A stretch of DNA of 11,046 nt from Thiotrichales bacterium HSG1 (lineage in GTDB: Bacteria > Pseudomonadota > Gammaproteobacteria > Beggiatoales > Beggiatoaceae), in assembly GCA_030378125.1 (NCBI GenBank), contig JAUCGN010000042.1, forward strand, positions 1 through 11,046. The letters are read 5' to 3'. The notes beneath the pieces were generated by a model. That model saw nothing but the letters and a program-made list of their open reading frames with translations, made no database searches and was not told the DNA's origin. A program made the position numbers and the translations under genes. This document shows, in pieces, positions 1 to 8,441 of the stretch. Each line of letters opens with the position of its first letter. Within the stretch, counting starts at the first letter, position 1.

Positions 1-3000
1 TCTTAATTGTAACTTTAGAGTTGCGTTTGATAGTTTTTTTGCGTTTGAACACATCATCATTTTCTGAGGCTCCACCAGTAAATATTGCAAAGCTAGTAGT
101 AGTTTGATTATTTTTTGGATTAAATATTACGGCACTACCTAACATTGGTAACTGAGCTATTCCATTAGTTTGCATATACTCAGTATGAACTAAGAAGTTA
201 ACATTTTTCTCAAAAATAACACCTTCTTCCCATTCAACATCACTAGCAAGAATTACATTAGAAATAATACTTCCAGATTTAATAAGCAAGCTTTCCAAAA
301 TAGCTGGTTGGTCTTTATCACCGATAATTTGTTGTTCCAAAATACCACCAATAATACGAGTGTTTGGAGCTAGACGTATATTTTCAAAACTACCTTTAAT
401 TTTACTGTTATTAGTAATATTACCAGCAAGTGTTCCAACAACTTCATCGGCTTTATTCATACCACTGATAGAAGCACCAACGAATTCAAAATCAGCTAAA
501 GTACCATAATTAATGATATAGCCGCTGATAATACCGCCAGTAACTTGATTATCAATAGTTATTTTAGCATTTGAGATTCGACCATGATTTTTAATATCAC
601 TTTGTACAACCAAATTGGAGATATTACCTTTCTTTTCTATAATTATGTCAGTAGCATTATTCCAATTAAAATTACAAGTTATATCAATAATATTTCCAGA
701 TAAACAAGCGTTATTTTGTGAAGTTGGATTGTTTGTAACTGGATTGCTTGTAACTGGTGTTTCTGGTGTAGAAATATTCTCAACATCATCATCAATAATG
801 GTTAACACTGAAGTATCCAATCCCAAATTAGCATTGTCAGCATTACCTAAACTAAGAATCACTTCTTTATTGCCATCTATTTCAGAGTTATCAATTATTT
901 CAATTGGAAATATAATTTTAGTATCATCACCAGTTGCCCAAAATAGAGTTTTCTCAATTGGACGATAATGAATATTAGCTTTTCCAGAATCATCAGTGGT
1001 GGACAAATCAATTTTTACCTCTCCACTGGTTCCAGAACGATTAATAACAATGTTAACATTTTCTGCATTTTCAAATACTTCATAGTTATGTTCACTAAAG
1101 CTAACTGTATTTATTGGAGTCGCTGGTTTGTCAACATTTGGAGTCGTTGGAACTGTTGGGTTATTATCTGTAACTGGTGGAATAACATCAGGAACTGTTG
1201 GTTCAACAACTGGTTCAATCGGTTTAACTTTAAATGTAGCTGAACAGGTAGTATTTTTAAGTAATTGAGTTTTACCATTTGTACAATTTTCTGACCATGA
1301 ATCAAGTATATATTCATTGTTTGGTTGTAATGATAGTTTGACATCTGTACCACCATCAAATTCATAACTACAAATTTGACTGTTGTTACCACAGTTAATA
1401 CCAACCGGAAAGCTAGTAATTACACCATTTTCAGGATATGAAACAGTCAAAGTACGAGGGGTTAATTTGAAATAAGCTGTACAAGTACGACCATTAGTTA
1501 GGAAAATTTCCTTGTCGCAGTTTTTGCCACTCCAACGGTCAAATATTGAACCGGTGTCAGCTTTGGCAGTCAGTTTAACTTTAGAAGCTGTGTCAAATTT
1601 TGCTTTACATTCAACATCTTTAGTTTGGCAATTAATACCACTTGGGCTGCTGATTACTGTTCCAGAACCATAACCAGCAAACTTAACAAACATTGTCATT
1701 GTAGATGGTAATGGAGTTACTATAGCGATGGGTTCATCTGTAGTTGGTGGTACAACAGGAGCATCATTATCAGTAATATTGACGGTTACATTAGATGTTA
1801 TTGTTCCATCAACCACAAATGTAACACCTGCACCATCATAAGCTGCATCGGCTGAGGCTGAACTATGGCTAAGTATACTGCTATGGGTATTTTCAACTGC
1901 TGCATCATCGTCTGCGGTTACAGTAACGGTTTGAGCATCTTTCCAATCAGTGTTATCAAAAGTAAGTGTATGAGCGGTACCAACACCACTACCTACATCC
2001 GTTTGGGCATCAGGAGTAACTGTAACAGTCACATTATTAGTGGGTGCCGTACTCAATTTTACAGTATAACTATCAGTCGCACCACCTTCAGAGACTGCTG
2101 TGCTTCCCGATGTTTGGGTAATAATTACACCCGGGTCATTATCTGTCACATTAGCAGTCACACTGGCAACGCTCATGTTGGTTGGATATTCACTTGGTCC
2201 AGCGGTAATAGCATGGCTGATGGTACAAGTGTGATTACCTTCAACATCATTATCATTGAATGCAGTGACGGTAATGGTTGATGGTGTTGTATTACTGATA
2301 TTGATCGGACTAGAACTGACCGTACATTCAGCATCTGGCGTAATTCCAATTGTAACACTGCCAGCAGTTGGAGCCGTATCCAGTGCAATAGTATAGGTAC
2401 CAGTTGCACCGCCTTCCACGATATTTGAAACCGCACCTACGGTTACGCCAGCAGTGTCATCATCTCCTACCGTAACAGTCACGTCATCTGGGTTAATACC
2501 TGCATACACAGTATCGGTACTAGTGAACGAAGTTACCACAGTACAAGTTTGGTCACCATCATCAATATTATCGTTGGTGGCTGTCACAGTTACGGTTACA
2601 CCAGCAGCATTATAGTTAGTTGAAGTCAAAGGACCAGCCGCAGTTGCCGAACATTCACTTGATGGTGTAAGACCGATAGTGACATCTGCAGCCGGTTCGG
2701 TTGCTAGTTTCACGTTGAAAGTCGTGCTGTCGGATGGTTCGCTAATGCTCATAGTTGTTGGACTGACTGTGGAACTAGCAGTATCATCATCCTGATTTGT
2801 AGCCATGACATCATTAGGATTTATGCCATTATAGTCAGTACCTGTACTTCTTGCGACATTGGTTTGAATGCTGTAATTTACATCACCGTCGTCAATAGCA
2901 TCATTTTGCCCAGTAATCGTAACTGTTTGGGCTGAGTTCCAATTGGTGGTGCTAAATTCGACGCAAGGTGCTGTGATATTGGGGATTACATTTGTACAAT

Positions 3001-6000
3001 CAGTGCTATGGGAAGTGATTGTACCTTCTGTGGCATTCAAACTTTGCAAACTAAATGCGACATAATTCGTTGGTAGCGTATTAAGCATCACCGTAAAAGT
3101 CGCTGTTCCGTTGGCTTCAGTTGTGATAAGCCCATTGGTCGGATTGACGGTAATTCCGGGTATATCATTATCTACAGTTGTGACGCTCACGGTTTTATCC
3201 GCTAATGGATCATATTTGTCATCGCTATTTGCATCATCAACACTGAGGGTAACAGGTGTCGTTTGATTGGTATCAGTCATAAAATCATCTACACCAGTTA
3301 CAGTGACAATTTGAGCAACATTCCAATTAGTGGTTGTGAAAGTCAGCGAAGCTTTATCAACCGTTGCTTCAGTAATAGTACCACTAGTTACCGTGATAAC
3401 AACATTGGAAGTTGGTTTGCTATCCAATACTACTGTAAACGTATCTGTGGTACCAGATTCATTAACTGAAGTATTTCCACTACTTTCTGTCACTGTAAAG
3501 CCAGCAGTATCATTATCGGTAATAGTTAATGTCGCATTATCACTGATTGATGCAATGATATAGCCATTATTTGCTGAGGTTAGCGTAACTTTTACAGTTT
3601 CAGCATCATCATCAATTGAGTCATCCACGATACTAGCATCAATGATAATACTAGTTAAAGCACTTCCGGTTGTATTGTTGATTACAAAATTAGAAGCGTT
3701 TACAGTAACAGACACATCGGCACTACCAAGACTATAATCATCAGAATTGGTTGCAGTGCTACTGGTTGTATTGTAGTTTACAGTCACAGATTGACCATTT
3801 GGCAAGGCTGGAGACAATGTAACTGTGTAGGTTCCAATTGTGCCAGCTTCAGTTGGTGTTGTACCAGCAGCGATACTGATTTTGCTAGCTTCATAAGCTC
3901 CGACATCACATTCACCAACTGGACGAGTTTCACCACGTTGATCTTTATTATTAATTGCTGCTAAGGCACAAGTAGTAGCATCACCAGCATCAACAACAAG
4001 AGCAGGTGTACCAATGAGTAAAGCATGAGTGTGAGTAGGTCCACCATTACTACCCAAATTATCTAACCAAGCTATTGAGGTAATGGCTTGCCCATCATTT
4101 GAAGTACAATCGGAGCCAATGCAATTATTAGTATTTGTGTCTATAGTACCAGTTACATCGTTAGTGTCAGTAGAGGTATTGCCAGCAATAAGGGCATTTT
4201 TCAAAGTCAAGGTACCGCTGACATTGTTAATACCGCCTCCATTATTGGTGACAGTATTATTGCTTACAGTTGTATTGTTGAGCGTAACTGTTCCACCGCC
4301 AGTATTACGGACACCACCGCCGTCACTGGTTGAGTTGCCACTGATAGTACTGTTATTTAATGTTAGAGTACCAGCGTTAGCAAAAGCACCGCCTGCCGTA
4401 GTAGCACTATTACCGCTAATGGTAGAGTTATTCAAAGTCAATGTTCCCCAATTTTGAATAGCACCGCCATCGTTACCGTTCCCATCACTATTATCAGCAT
4501 TACCATTACGAATGGTTAAATAGTTCATCACAACAGTATTACTACCTATAATATCAAATGAACGATGACTATTACCACCATCGACAATTGTGTTAGTAGT
4601 AGTGTCGCCATTGATCGTGACATTTTTATCAATAGTGATCATGGCTGCTTCGGTATAAGTTCCGGCTGCAATATTTACAGTTCCACCATCAGTGACTTCT
4701 TGGATAGCTTTGGTTATTGTCAAATAGGGTGTACCAACATTACCATCACCAGTAGAATCATTACCAGCAGTACTGACATATACCGCATTTTTTGTGAAAA
4801 CAGCCGAACATGTTTTATCGGCATCCATTGCTAGAGAAAGAGGATTATTCGTACCACTACAATTTCCACCCCAACTAGAAAATGTATAACCTGCTGCTGC
4901 TGTGGCAGTTAAGCTAGGAGTTACATTTAGGTTAAAGTCTTCGGTACAAGTGCCACTACAACTAAGTGATCCACCACTGGTAACTGTACCATTACTCGGA
5001 TCGGTAAAAGTTAATCGAACATCATCATCAGTAATGGAAGCAGTTGTTTGTTGAGTACCAACTTCAGTACCGTTAGTAACTCCAGTTATATCAACAGCTA
5101 TATTTTCGGAACCCTCTACGTTAGAATCATCAATACCAGTTAAGGTAATACTTTCTTGATTATCCGCATCACCGGCTGAAATAGTTATGGAATTTGCTGA
5201 AGCTGTATAATCAGTACCTTTAGTTGCAGCACCAGTGAAACCTAAAGCAACAGTTACATCTTTGCCTGAAACTGTAGACAGAGTAGCTGTAATTGTGCTA
5301 GTTCCAGTGTTTTCCGCAAAAGCACCACCTCCCGAAAGAGTTACTGTAGGTGGATCATCATCATCGGTAATTGTAGCAGTTACTCGTTGTGGTGTGGCAT
5401 GTTCAGTACCATTCCCCACAGCACTTATATCAACAATTGCAGTTTCATTATCCTCATCCAAAGCATCGTTAGTTCCAGTAATGGTCATTGTATTGGATGT
5501 AGTACCAGCTGCAATAACAATTGAATCAGATTTAGTATAGTCGGTTCCAACTGTTGCTGTACCAGTGAATTCTAAATCTACTGTAACATCTTGATAAGAA
5601 GGAGCACTTAAAGTTGCAGTAACAGTTGCCGTGCCAGCGTTTTCTGCTAATGGGGTGCCGGATATGCCTAATGTGACGGTTGGTTCGGAATCATCATTGT
5701 TAATAGTGCCAATGCCTTCTATGTCAGTTGCTATTGCAGAAAGTTGGGCATTAGTACTTGGGGAACTTAGATTGACTTTGGAAGTTTCGTTAGTTTCATT
5801 AGCATTATCGCCATTAACAGTAATAATGACGGTTTGGCTTGTACTTGTACCAATACCAGCAGCAAAAGTCAGGGGAGTGGCAGTTATTGCGGTATAATCG
5901 CTTCCTGCTGTAGCGGTATCATCAGCAGTAGCATAATTCACTGTAATTGCTTGGGCTGCTGCATGACTTAAACTAACAGTAAAGTTAAGGGTCGTGGTTC

Positions 6001-6781
6001 CAGAATCACCTTCGGTGACAGCGGTTGGGTCATTGATTGAAAGTACATAACAACCACTACTATCAGTAATGCTATTTGCTGCACCGGGAGTAATACATTT
6101 GAGAGCAAAATCTGAATTGTTGTTGTTTGTGTCGGTGCCATCTGGGAAACGGGATAAACTGATTAAAGCTACAGTATGACTATCTTCTAAGGCTACAGAG
6201 GTTCCTTCGACATAGCCAGTTACAGCTCCTTCATAACTCACTCTATCTACAATAATACCGTTTAATTTTAAGGCAACGGCTTCAGTACTATTTTGGAGAA
6301 AACCAGTATCAGCTTCATCTTGATCACAATTTGGAACTTTGGTGTCATCATTACATATTACAAAATAATCATTACTTGCTAATGTACCTGAGTTTATGGT
6401 TATAGTTTTTCTAACAGTAGCATTGTCTTGTAAAAATTCTAGGGTAAATGGTGTAGTAGCAAAATTAATTGTCGCAGTGCTGATATTTTTCAGTTCAACA
6501 AATTCTGCAACATCAGCACCTTTGTTATCATAGTCAATTTCGTTGATGATTAAATTATGTTCAACGGCTTGCCAGAAACCGCCCTGTAATCTATAGTTGC
6601 CACCCGTAATAGAACTAGTATTGGCATCATGCTGACCCACTGTACCTTCTAAAGTATATGTGCCACCAGTGCTGCGTTCACCGCCTCCGTCAACTGTGTT
6701 CCAACTGAGGTCATAAGCTGCAAATGCTGGTTTTATTAGCCATCCCAGTAGAATAACTAAAATAGTAAATTGGATTTTCAT
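1..6781 (-). CDS. Giant secreted/surface Calx-beta repeat protein, 3' end beyond window
   Basis: One open frame of 2260 complete codons with no stop, spot-checked at many points along its length. Only the N-terminal part of the protein is in the window. The start at 6781 has a strong ribosome site 7 nt upstream. Approximate layout by residue: 1-21 signal peptide (hydrophobic core, cleavage after AFA); 23-72 a beta-rich YDLSW...GGxYxLxGGFW module; 76-237 lamin-tail domain (LIINEIDYDN start, ending ITPGAAN); 245-587 three Calx-beta repeats, each closing with an Asp cluster; 588-664 InlB-like repeat (SGTCT, FSSWGGNC, TCSAVF); 665-964 right-handed beta-helix with three TLTLNNSTISGNS-type coils, ending in DQRGETRP...CDVGAYE like choice-of-anchor Q; 965-1672 six more Calx-beta-type repeats (NWNxAQTVTVTG, DNDxxG); 1692-1853 two InlB-like repeats; 1853-1889 Pro-rich linker; 1890-1998 Calx-beta; 2026-2260 unassigned. 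Calx-beta modules usually bind calcium, which suggests a Ca-stiffened adhesin or matrix protein. That role is inferred. Confidence 0.93.
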   Translation of the reverse strand, partial: MKIQFTILVILLGWLIKPAFAAYDLSWNTVDGGGERSTGGTYTLEGTVGQHDANTSSITGGNYRLQGGFWQAVEHNLIINEIDYDNKGADVAEFVELKNISTATINFATTPFTLEFLQDNATVRKTITINSGTLASNDYFVICNDDTKVPNCDQDEADTGFLQNSTEAVALKLNGIIVDRVSYEGAVTGYVEGTSVALEDSHTVALISLSRFPDGTDTNNNNSDFALKCITPGAANSITDSSGCYVLSINDPTAVTEGDSGTTTLNFTVSLSHAAAQAITVNYATADDTATAGSDYTAITATPLTFAAGIGTSTSQTVIITVNGDNANETNETSKVNLSSPSTNAQLSAIATDIEGIGTINNDDSEPTVTLGISGTPLAENAGTATVTATLSAPSYQDVTVDLEFTGTATVGTDYTKSDSIVIAAGTTSNTMTITGTNDALDEDNETAIVDISAVGNGTEHATPQRVTATITDDDDPPTVTLSGGGAFAENTGTSTITATLSTVSGKDVTVALGFTGAATKGTDYTASANSITISAGDADNQESITLTGIDDSNVEGSENIAVDITGVTNGTEVGTQQTTASITDDDVRLTFTDPSNGTVTSGGSLSCSGTCTEDFNLNVTPSLTATAAAGYTFSSWGGNCSGTNNPLSLAMDADKTCSAVFTKNAVYVSTAGNDSTGDGNVGTPYLTITKAIQEVTDGGTVNIAAGTYTEAAMITIDKNVTINGDTTTNTIVDGGNSHRSFDIIGSNTVVMNYLTIRNGNADNSDGNGNDGGAIQNWGTLTLNNSTISGNSATTAGGAFANAGTLTLNNSTISGNSTSDGGGVRNTGGGTVTLNNTTVSNNTVTNNGGGINNVSGTLTLKNALIAGNTSTDTNDVTGTIDTNTNNCIGSDCTSNDGQAITSIAWLDNLGSNGGPTHTHALLIGTPALVVDAGDATTCALAAINNKDQRGETRPVGECDVGAYEASKISIAAGTTPTEAGTIGTYTVTLSPALPNGQSVTVNYNTTSSTATNSDDYSLGSADVSVTVNASNFVINNTTGSALTSIIIDASIVDDSIDDDAETVKVTLTSANNGYIIASISDNATLTITDNDTAGFTVTESSGNTSVNESGTTDTFTVVLDSKPTSNVVITVTSGTITEATVDKASLTFTTTNWNVAQIVTVTGVDDFMTDTNQTTPVTLSVDDANSDDKYDPLADKTVSVTTVDNDIPGITVNPTNGLITTEANGTATFTVMLNTLPTNYVAFSLQSLNATEGTITSHSTDCTNVIPNITAPCVEFSTTNWNSAQTVTITGQNDAIDDGDVNYSIQTNVARSTGTDYNGINPNDVMATNQDDDTASSTVSPTTMSISEPSDSTTFNVKLATEPAADVTIGLTPSSECSATAAGPLTSTNYNAAGVTVTVTATNDNIDDGDQTCTVVTSFTSTDTVYAGINPDDVTVTVGDDDTAGVTVGAVSNIVEGGATGTYTIALDTAPTAGSVTIGITPDAECTVSSSPINISNTTPSTITVTAFNDNDVEGNHTCTISHAITAGPSEYPTNMSVASVTANVTDNDPGVIITQTSGSTAVSEGGATDSYTVKLSTAPTNNVTVTVTPDAQTDVGSGVGTAHTLTFDNTDWKDAQTVTVTADDDAAVENTHSSILSHSSASADAAYDGAGVTFVVDGTITSNVTVNITDNDAPVVPPTTDEPIAIVTPLPSTMTMFVKFAGYGSGTVISSPSGINCQTKDVECKAKFDTASKVKLTAKADTGSIFDRWSGKNCDKEIFLTNGRTCTAYFKLTPRTLTVSYPENGVITSFPVGINCGNNSQICSYEFDGGTDVKLSLQPNNEYILDSWSENCTNGKTQLLKNTTCSATFKVKPIEPVVEPTVPDVIPPVTDNNPTVPTTPNVDKPATPINTVSFSEHNYEVFENAENVNIVINRSGTSGEVKIDLSTTDDSGKANIHYRPIEKTLFWATGDDTKIIFPIEIIDNSEIDGNKEVILSLGNADNANLGLDTSVLTIIDDDVENISTPETPVTSNPVTNNPTSQNNACLSGNIIDITCNFNWNNATDIIIEKKGNISNLVVQSDIKNHGRISNAKITIDNQVTGGIISGYIINYGTLADFEFVGASISGMNKADEVVGTLAGNITNNSKIKGSFENIRLAPNTRIIGGILEQQIIGDKDQPAILESLLIKSGSIISNVILASDVEWEEGVIFEKNVNFLVHTEYMQTNGIAQLPMLGSAVIFNPKNNQTTTSFAIFTGGASENDDVFKRKKTIKRNSKVTIK

Positions 6782-6788
6782 AATTTTT

Positions 6789-6795
6789 CTCTCCT
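6789..6795 (-). promoter_or_regulatory. Strong Shine-Dalgarno of the giant surface-protein gene
   Basis: The minus strand reads AGGAGAG, then 7 nt (AAAAATT) before the ATG at 6781-6779. The near-perfect anti-16S match and spacing fix the start, and the first codons encode a classic signal peptide. Confidence 0.8.
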
Positions 6796-6840
6796 GATTT
6801 AATGGACATAATTTTTTCTTTACAGATATTTATAAATATT

Positions 6841-6860
6841 TAGGACTTACGCATTGACAA
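6841..6860 (+). repeat. Left terminal inverted repeat of the MITE
   Basis: TAGGACTTACGCATTGACAA, matched 20/20 by the reverse complement of 7068-7087. The match ends abruptly at the next inner base. On the minus strand this arm ends with TTGTCA, a -35-like hexamer facing the giant gene. Confidence 0.9.
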
Positions 6861-6940
6861 CTTCTAAAAAATAATATTTCAATAATATTATATAGTTATG
6901 AAATATATTTGATATATCATAATTTCTGTAAAAATTGAAG

Positions 6941-6988
6941 TATAAAATTACAATGTTAAGTTGCGTAAAGGAATTATGTAATTTTATA
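6941..6988. repeat. Concentric internal inverted repeat of the MITE
   Basis: TATAAAATTACA (6941-6952) and TGTAATTTTATA (6977-6988) are perfect 12-bp reverse complements around a 24-nt loop. Their centre (about 6964.5) coincides with the centre of the whole element (6964). The loop contains TTGCGTAA, resembling the TGCGTAAG core of the terminal repeats. Confidence 0.65.
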
Positions 6989-7067
6989 ATATAAATTATA
7001 TGTATATTAAATTTAACTATTTATATGGTAACTTATTGTATTTAAATAGTTTCATAATGTAATGACC

Positions 7068-7087
7068 TTGTCAATGCGTAAGTCCTA
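7068..7087 (-). repeat. Right terminal inverted repeat of the MITE
   Basis: TTGTCAATGCGTAAGTCCTA, the exact reverse complement of 6841-6860. It lies 35 bases downstream of the stop codon of the Rpn-like gene that ends at 7123. Confidence 0.9.
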
Positions 7088-7122
7088 ATATTTATTTGTT
7101 GTGGCCGGTTCTATATTTAATT

Positions 7123-7932
7123 TTAGCCTTGAGCAGATGATAAAATGGCCAATTCTTCAGATGAAAGACCAGTATATTTTATTACAGTGGATACATCCAA
7201 ACCATCAGCTAACATTTTGCGAGCAGTTTCTTGTTTTTCAGAAGTTCGGCCTTTTTCAATACCTTGTTCAAATTTATCTAGCTGAAGCAATCCAAAACTA
7301 TACTCATCTTTCATCCGCGCTCGTTCTTGTGGGGAAATTAAATCTCGCGCAATCAAATCAAAAACTCGTTGTATAGAAGGAGTTTTATAAACAGTTTCAT
7401 CAACTTCTTCATCCAAACTATCTTGAATAGCTAATAACCATTCTCGGTACGGTTCTGGGGTTTTATCGGTAACATACTTTGGACAAACATAAATTATTTT
7501 GTGAGGAATTTCTTTTAATGGTTTTCCAGCAACAGTTTTTGGATCGAAATCAATAGTTGCTAAATCAACTTTGTGTCTATCACCAGAAGTTAACACTACA
7601 ATAGTAAACACTTTTAAACCCGGTCGATAGTCTTCCGAAGTGACTACTTGTTCTAACAAAGCTGCACAATGATAATGTAAAAAACGTGCATAATGATCTG
7701 CATAACGAACATGCTGAATATCAACAATTATTCTATTTTGTTTATCTTCAGCAAATAAATCAAAGCGTGAATCAACGTTACCAATTGGCGGATCAAACGA
7801 TTTTTCCATTTCCACTTTATCAATATTTAGTTCAATCCCAATAAAATCTTTAACAAATGCTTTGAAAATATCTGGCTGGGAAAAAGCTTTTTTAAAAATT
7901 ACGCCGTAGCGTAAGGAAGCGACTTGTTTCAT
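7123..7932 (-). CDS. Rpn-family PD-(D/E)XK nuclease / putative transposase (269 aa)
   Basis: The protein is a recognisable member of the Rpn (recombination-promoting nuclease, YhgA-like/PDDEXK_2) family. The N-terminus (LRYGVIFKKAFSQPDIFKAF) is the usual opening of a subfamily with an FDPPIG segment. The nuclease core has D58 (SRFDLFA) and D71-I-Q73 (IIVDIQ), followed by R83-x3-Y87. The second acidic residue is Asp where Glu is more usual, and Gln replaces the catalytic Lys as in many relatives. A C-terminal GIEKG stretch leads into a helical tail (ARKMLADGLDVSTVIKYTGLSSEEL) that resembles the tail of the other Rpn-like protein here. It appears full length. Characterised E. coli Rpn proteins are metal-dependent endonucleases that raise RecA-independent recombination; whether this one does is inferred. 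No clear ribosome site precedes the ATG. It starts 41 nt after the Uma2-like gene, so it is probably co-transcribed. Confidence 0.85.
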   Translation of the reverse strand: MKQVASLRYGVIFKKAFSQPDIFKAFVKDFIGIELNIDKVEMEKSFDPPIGNVDSRFDLFAEDKQNRIIVDIQHVRYADHYARFLHYHCAALLEQVVTSEDYRPGLKVFTIVVLTSGDRHKVDLATIDFDPKTVAGKPLKEIPHKIIYVCPKYVTDKTPEPYREWLLAIQDSLDEEVDETVYKTPSIQRVFDLIARDLISPQERARMKDEYSFGLLQLDKFEQGIEKGRTSEKQETARKMLADGLDVSTVIKYTGLSSEELAILSSAQG

Positions 7933-7973
7933 AATGGTAAATAGTTAAATTAATGTGAGAAAATCAATTAATG

Positions 7974-8411
7974 TTAGTCAGTTCTCTTAATCTGATTAAA
8001 ATAGTAGGATATTTCCCCTTTTTGATTGCATAACCAAACCTCTTTAGCCCCTTGATTAAAATAAAGTTTGATTTTTTCATTCATTTCTTCTTTTGAGTTA
8101 GACGAACTAGTTATTTCTACACATATTTCAGGTGCTATATCGTAAGGTGTTATAAACCCATATTTCTCAACAAATTTATCAGATAACCATGCAACATCAG
8201 CAACTTTAACCCCGTCTGAAGTTTGGATTGAGCATTCTGTAATAATTGTTCCTGATTGTTTTTTCTGTTTAATTAGGGTTCCAATTTCAAATTGCCAACG
8301 TCCATGATTGTTACTTGCTGGGCTCATAAGAATTTTACCCCATTTATTTAGTTCTATCTTAAAGGGTAAGTTTTGTAAAAATGGATTTTCTATGACTTGT
8401 TGCCACTCCAT
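7974..8411 (-). CDS. Uma2-family (DUF820) endonuclease-like protein, tail replaced
   Basis: This is a Uma2-type restriction-endonuclease-fold protein of 145 aa. The opening MEWQQVIENPFLQNLPFKIE, the SPASNNHGRWQ segment, ITECSIQT, the acidic motif VKVADVAWLS (D72), the PEICVEITSSSNS core (E95, E99), K113 in MNEKIKLYF and GAKEVWLCN are all hallmarks. Biochemical roles of Uma2 proteins are poorly known; nuclease activity is assumed from the fold. It looks short: relatives I recall carry roughly 15-20 more residues after the VWLC...GxxSYY stretch. Here the last ten codons (YYFNQIKRTD) and part of the stop codon match, at DNA level but in another frame, an internal part of the neighbouring Rpn gene. 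The catalytic core seems intact. The start has an AAGGA site 7 nt upstream. It lies 30 nt after the preceding Rpn-like gene, an operon-like spacing. Confidence 0.85.
   Translation of the reverse strand: MEWQQVIENPFLQNLPFKIELNKWGKILMSPASNNHGRWQFEIGTLIKQKKQSGTIITECSIQTSDGVKVADVAWLSDKFVEKYGFITPYDIAPEICVEITSSSNSKEEMNEKIKLYFNQGAKEVWLCNQKGEISYYFNQIKRTD
7976..8006 (-). repeat. 31-nt direct repeat, copy at the 3' end of the Uma2-like gene
   Basis: Matches 8727-8757 at 29 of 31 positions in the same orientation; the two differences are both A/G on the plus strand. It encodes the last ten residues of the Uma2-like protein plus the first base of its TAA stop. Similarity stops sharply on both sides. Confidence 0.8.
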
Positions 8412-8418
8412 GATTATT

Positions 8419-8423
8419 TCCTT
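8419..8423 (-). promoter_or_regulatory. Ribosome-binding site of the Uma2-like gene
   Basis: The minus strand reads AAGGA, 7 nt before the ATG at 8411. It lies inside the 30-nt gap after the upstream Rpn-like stop codon, supporting translation from a shared transcript and fixing the start. Confidence 0.6.
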
Positions 8424-8441
8424 TTCTTAAGCTTATACACT

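Larger units (their letters stand above)
6841..7087. mobile_element. MITE-like non-coding element, 247 bp
   Basis: The element is bounded by perfect 20-bp terminal inverted repeats, TAGGACTTACGCATTGACAA on the left and its exact reverse complement on the right. It has no open reading frame and is very AT-rich inside. Both flanks carry ATATT (6836-6840 and 7088-7092), a candidate 5-bp target duplication; alternatively the outermost TA could be an IS630/Tc1-type TA duplication. A 12-bp inverted repeat inside has the same centre as the whole element, so a single strand could fold into one long hairpin. It occupies most of the 341-base gap between the Rpn-like gene and the giant surface-protein gene. 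The parental transposase is not in this window and I cannot name its family. Confidence 0.8.

Noticed and set aside
1111..2436. Two minus-strand open frames (1111-1404 and 2173-2436) in another frame within the giant gene
   Set aside because: The main frame is open through both stretches with clear domain homology, so these are out-of-frame shadows and not evidence of a frameshift.
615..5897. Many plus-strand open frames of 60-140 codons opposite the giant gene
   Set aside because: They lie entirely antisense to a continuous coding frame, have low-complexity translations and no ribosome sites. They arise because few antisense stop codons occur in Thr/Val/Asp/Ser-rich repeat coding.
1..6781. 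Possible CRISPR or satellite array suggested by recurring ATCATCATC-like clusters
   Set aside because: The clusters are the Asp-rich ends of Calx-beta repeats, spaced at roughly 105-130 codons with divergent sequence between them.
7088..7122. Possible intrinsic terminator after the nuclease cluster
   Set aside because: No hairpin with a U-tract is visible between the stop codon and the MITE; ACCGGCC there does not form a useful stem.
7101..7376. Plus-strand 91-codon frame over the 3' end of the Rpn-like gene
   Set aside because: It is antisense to a well-supported gene and shows no recognisable motif or ribosome site.
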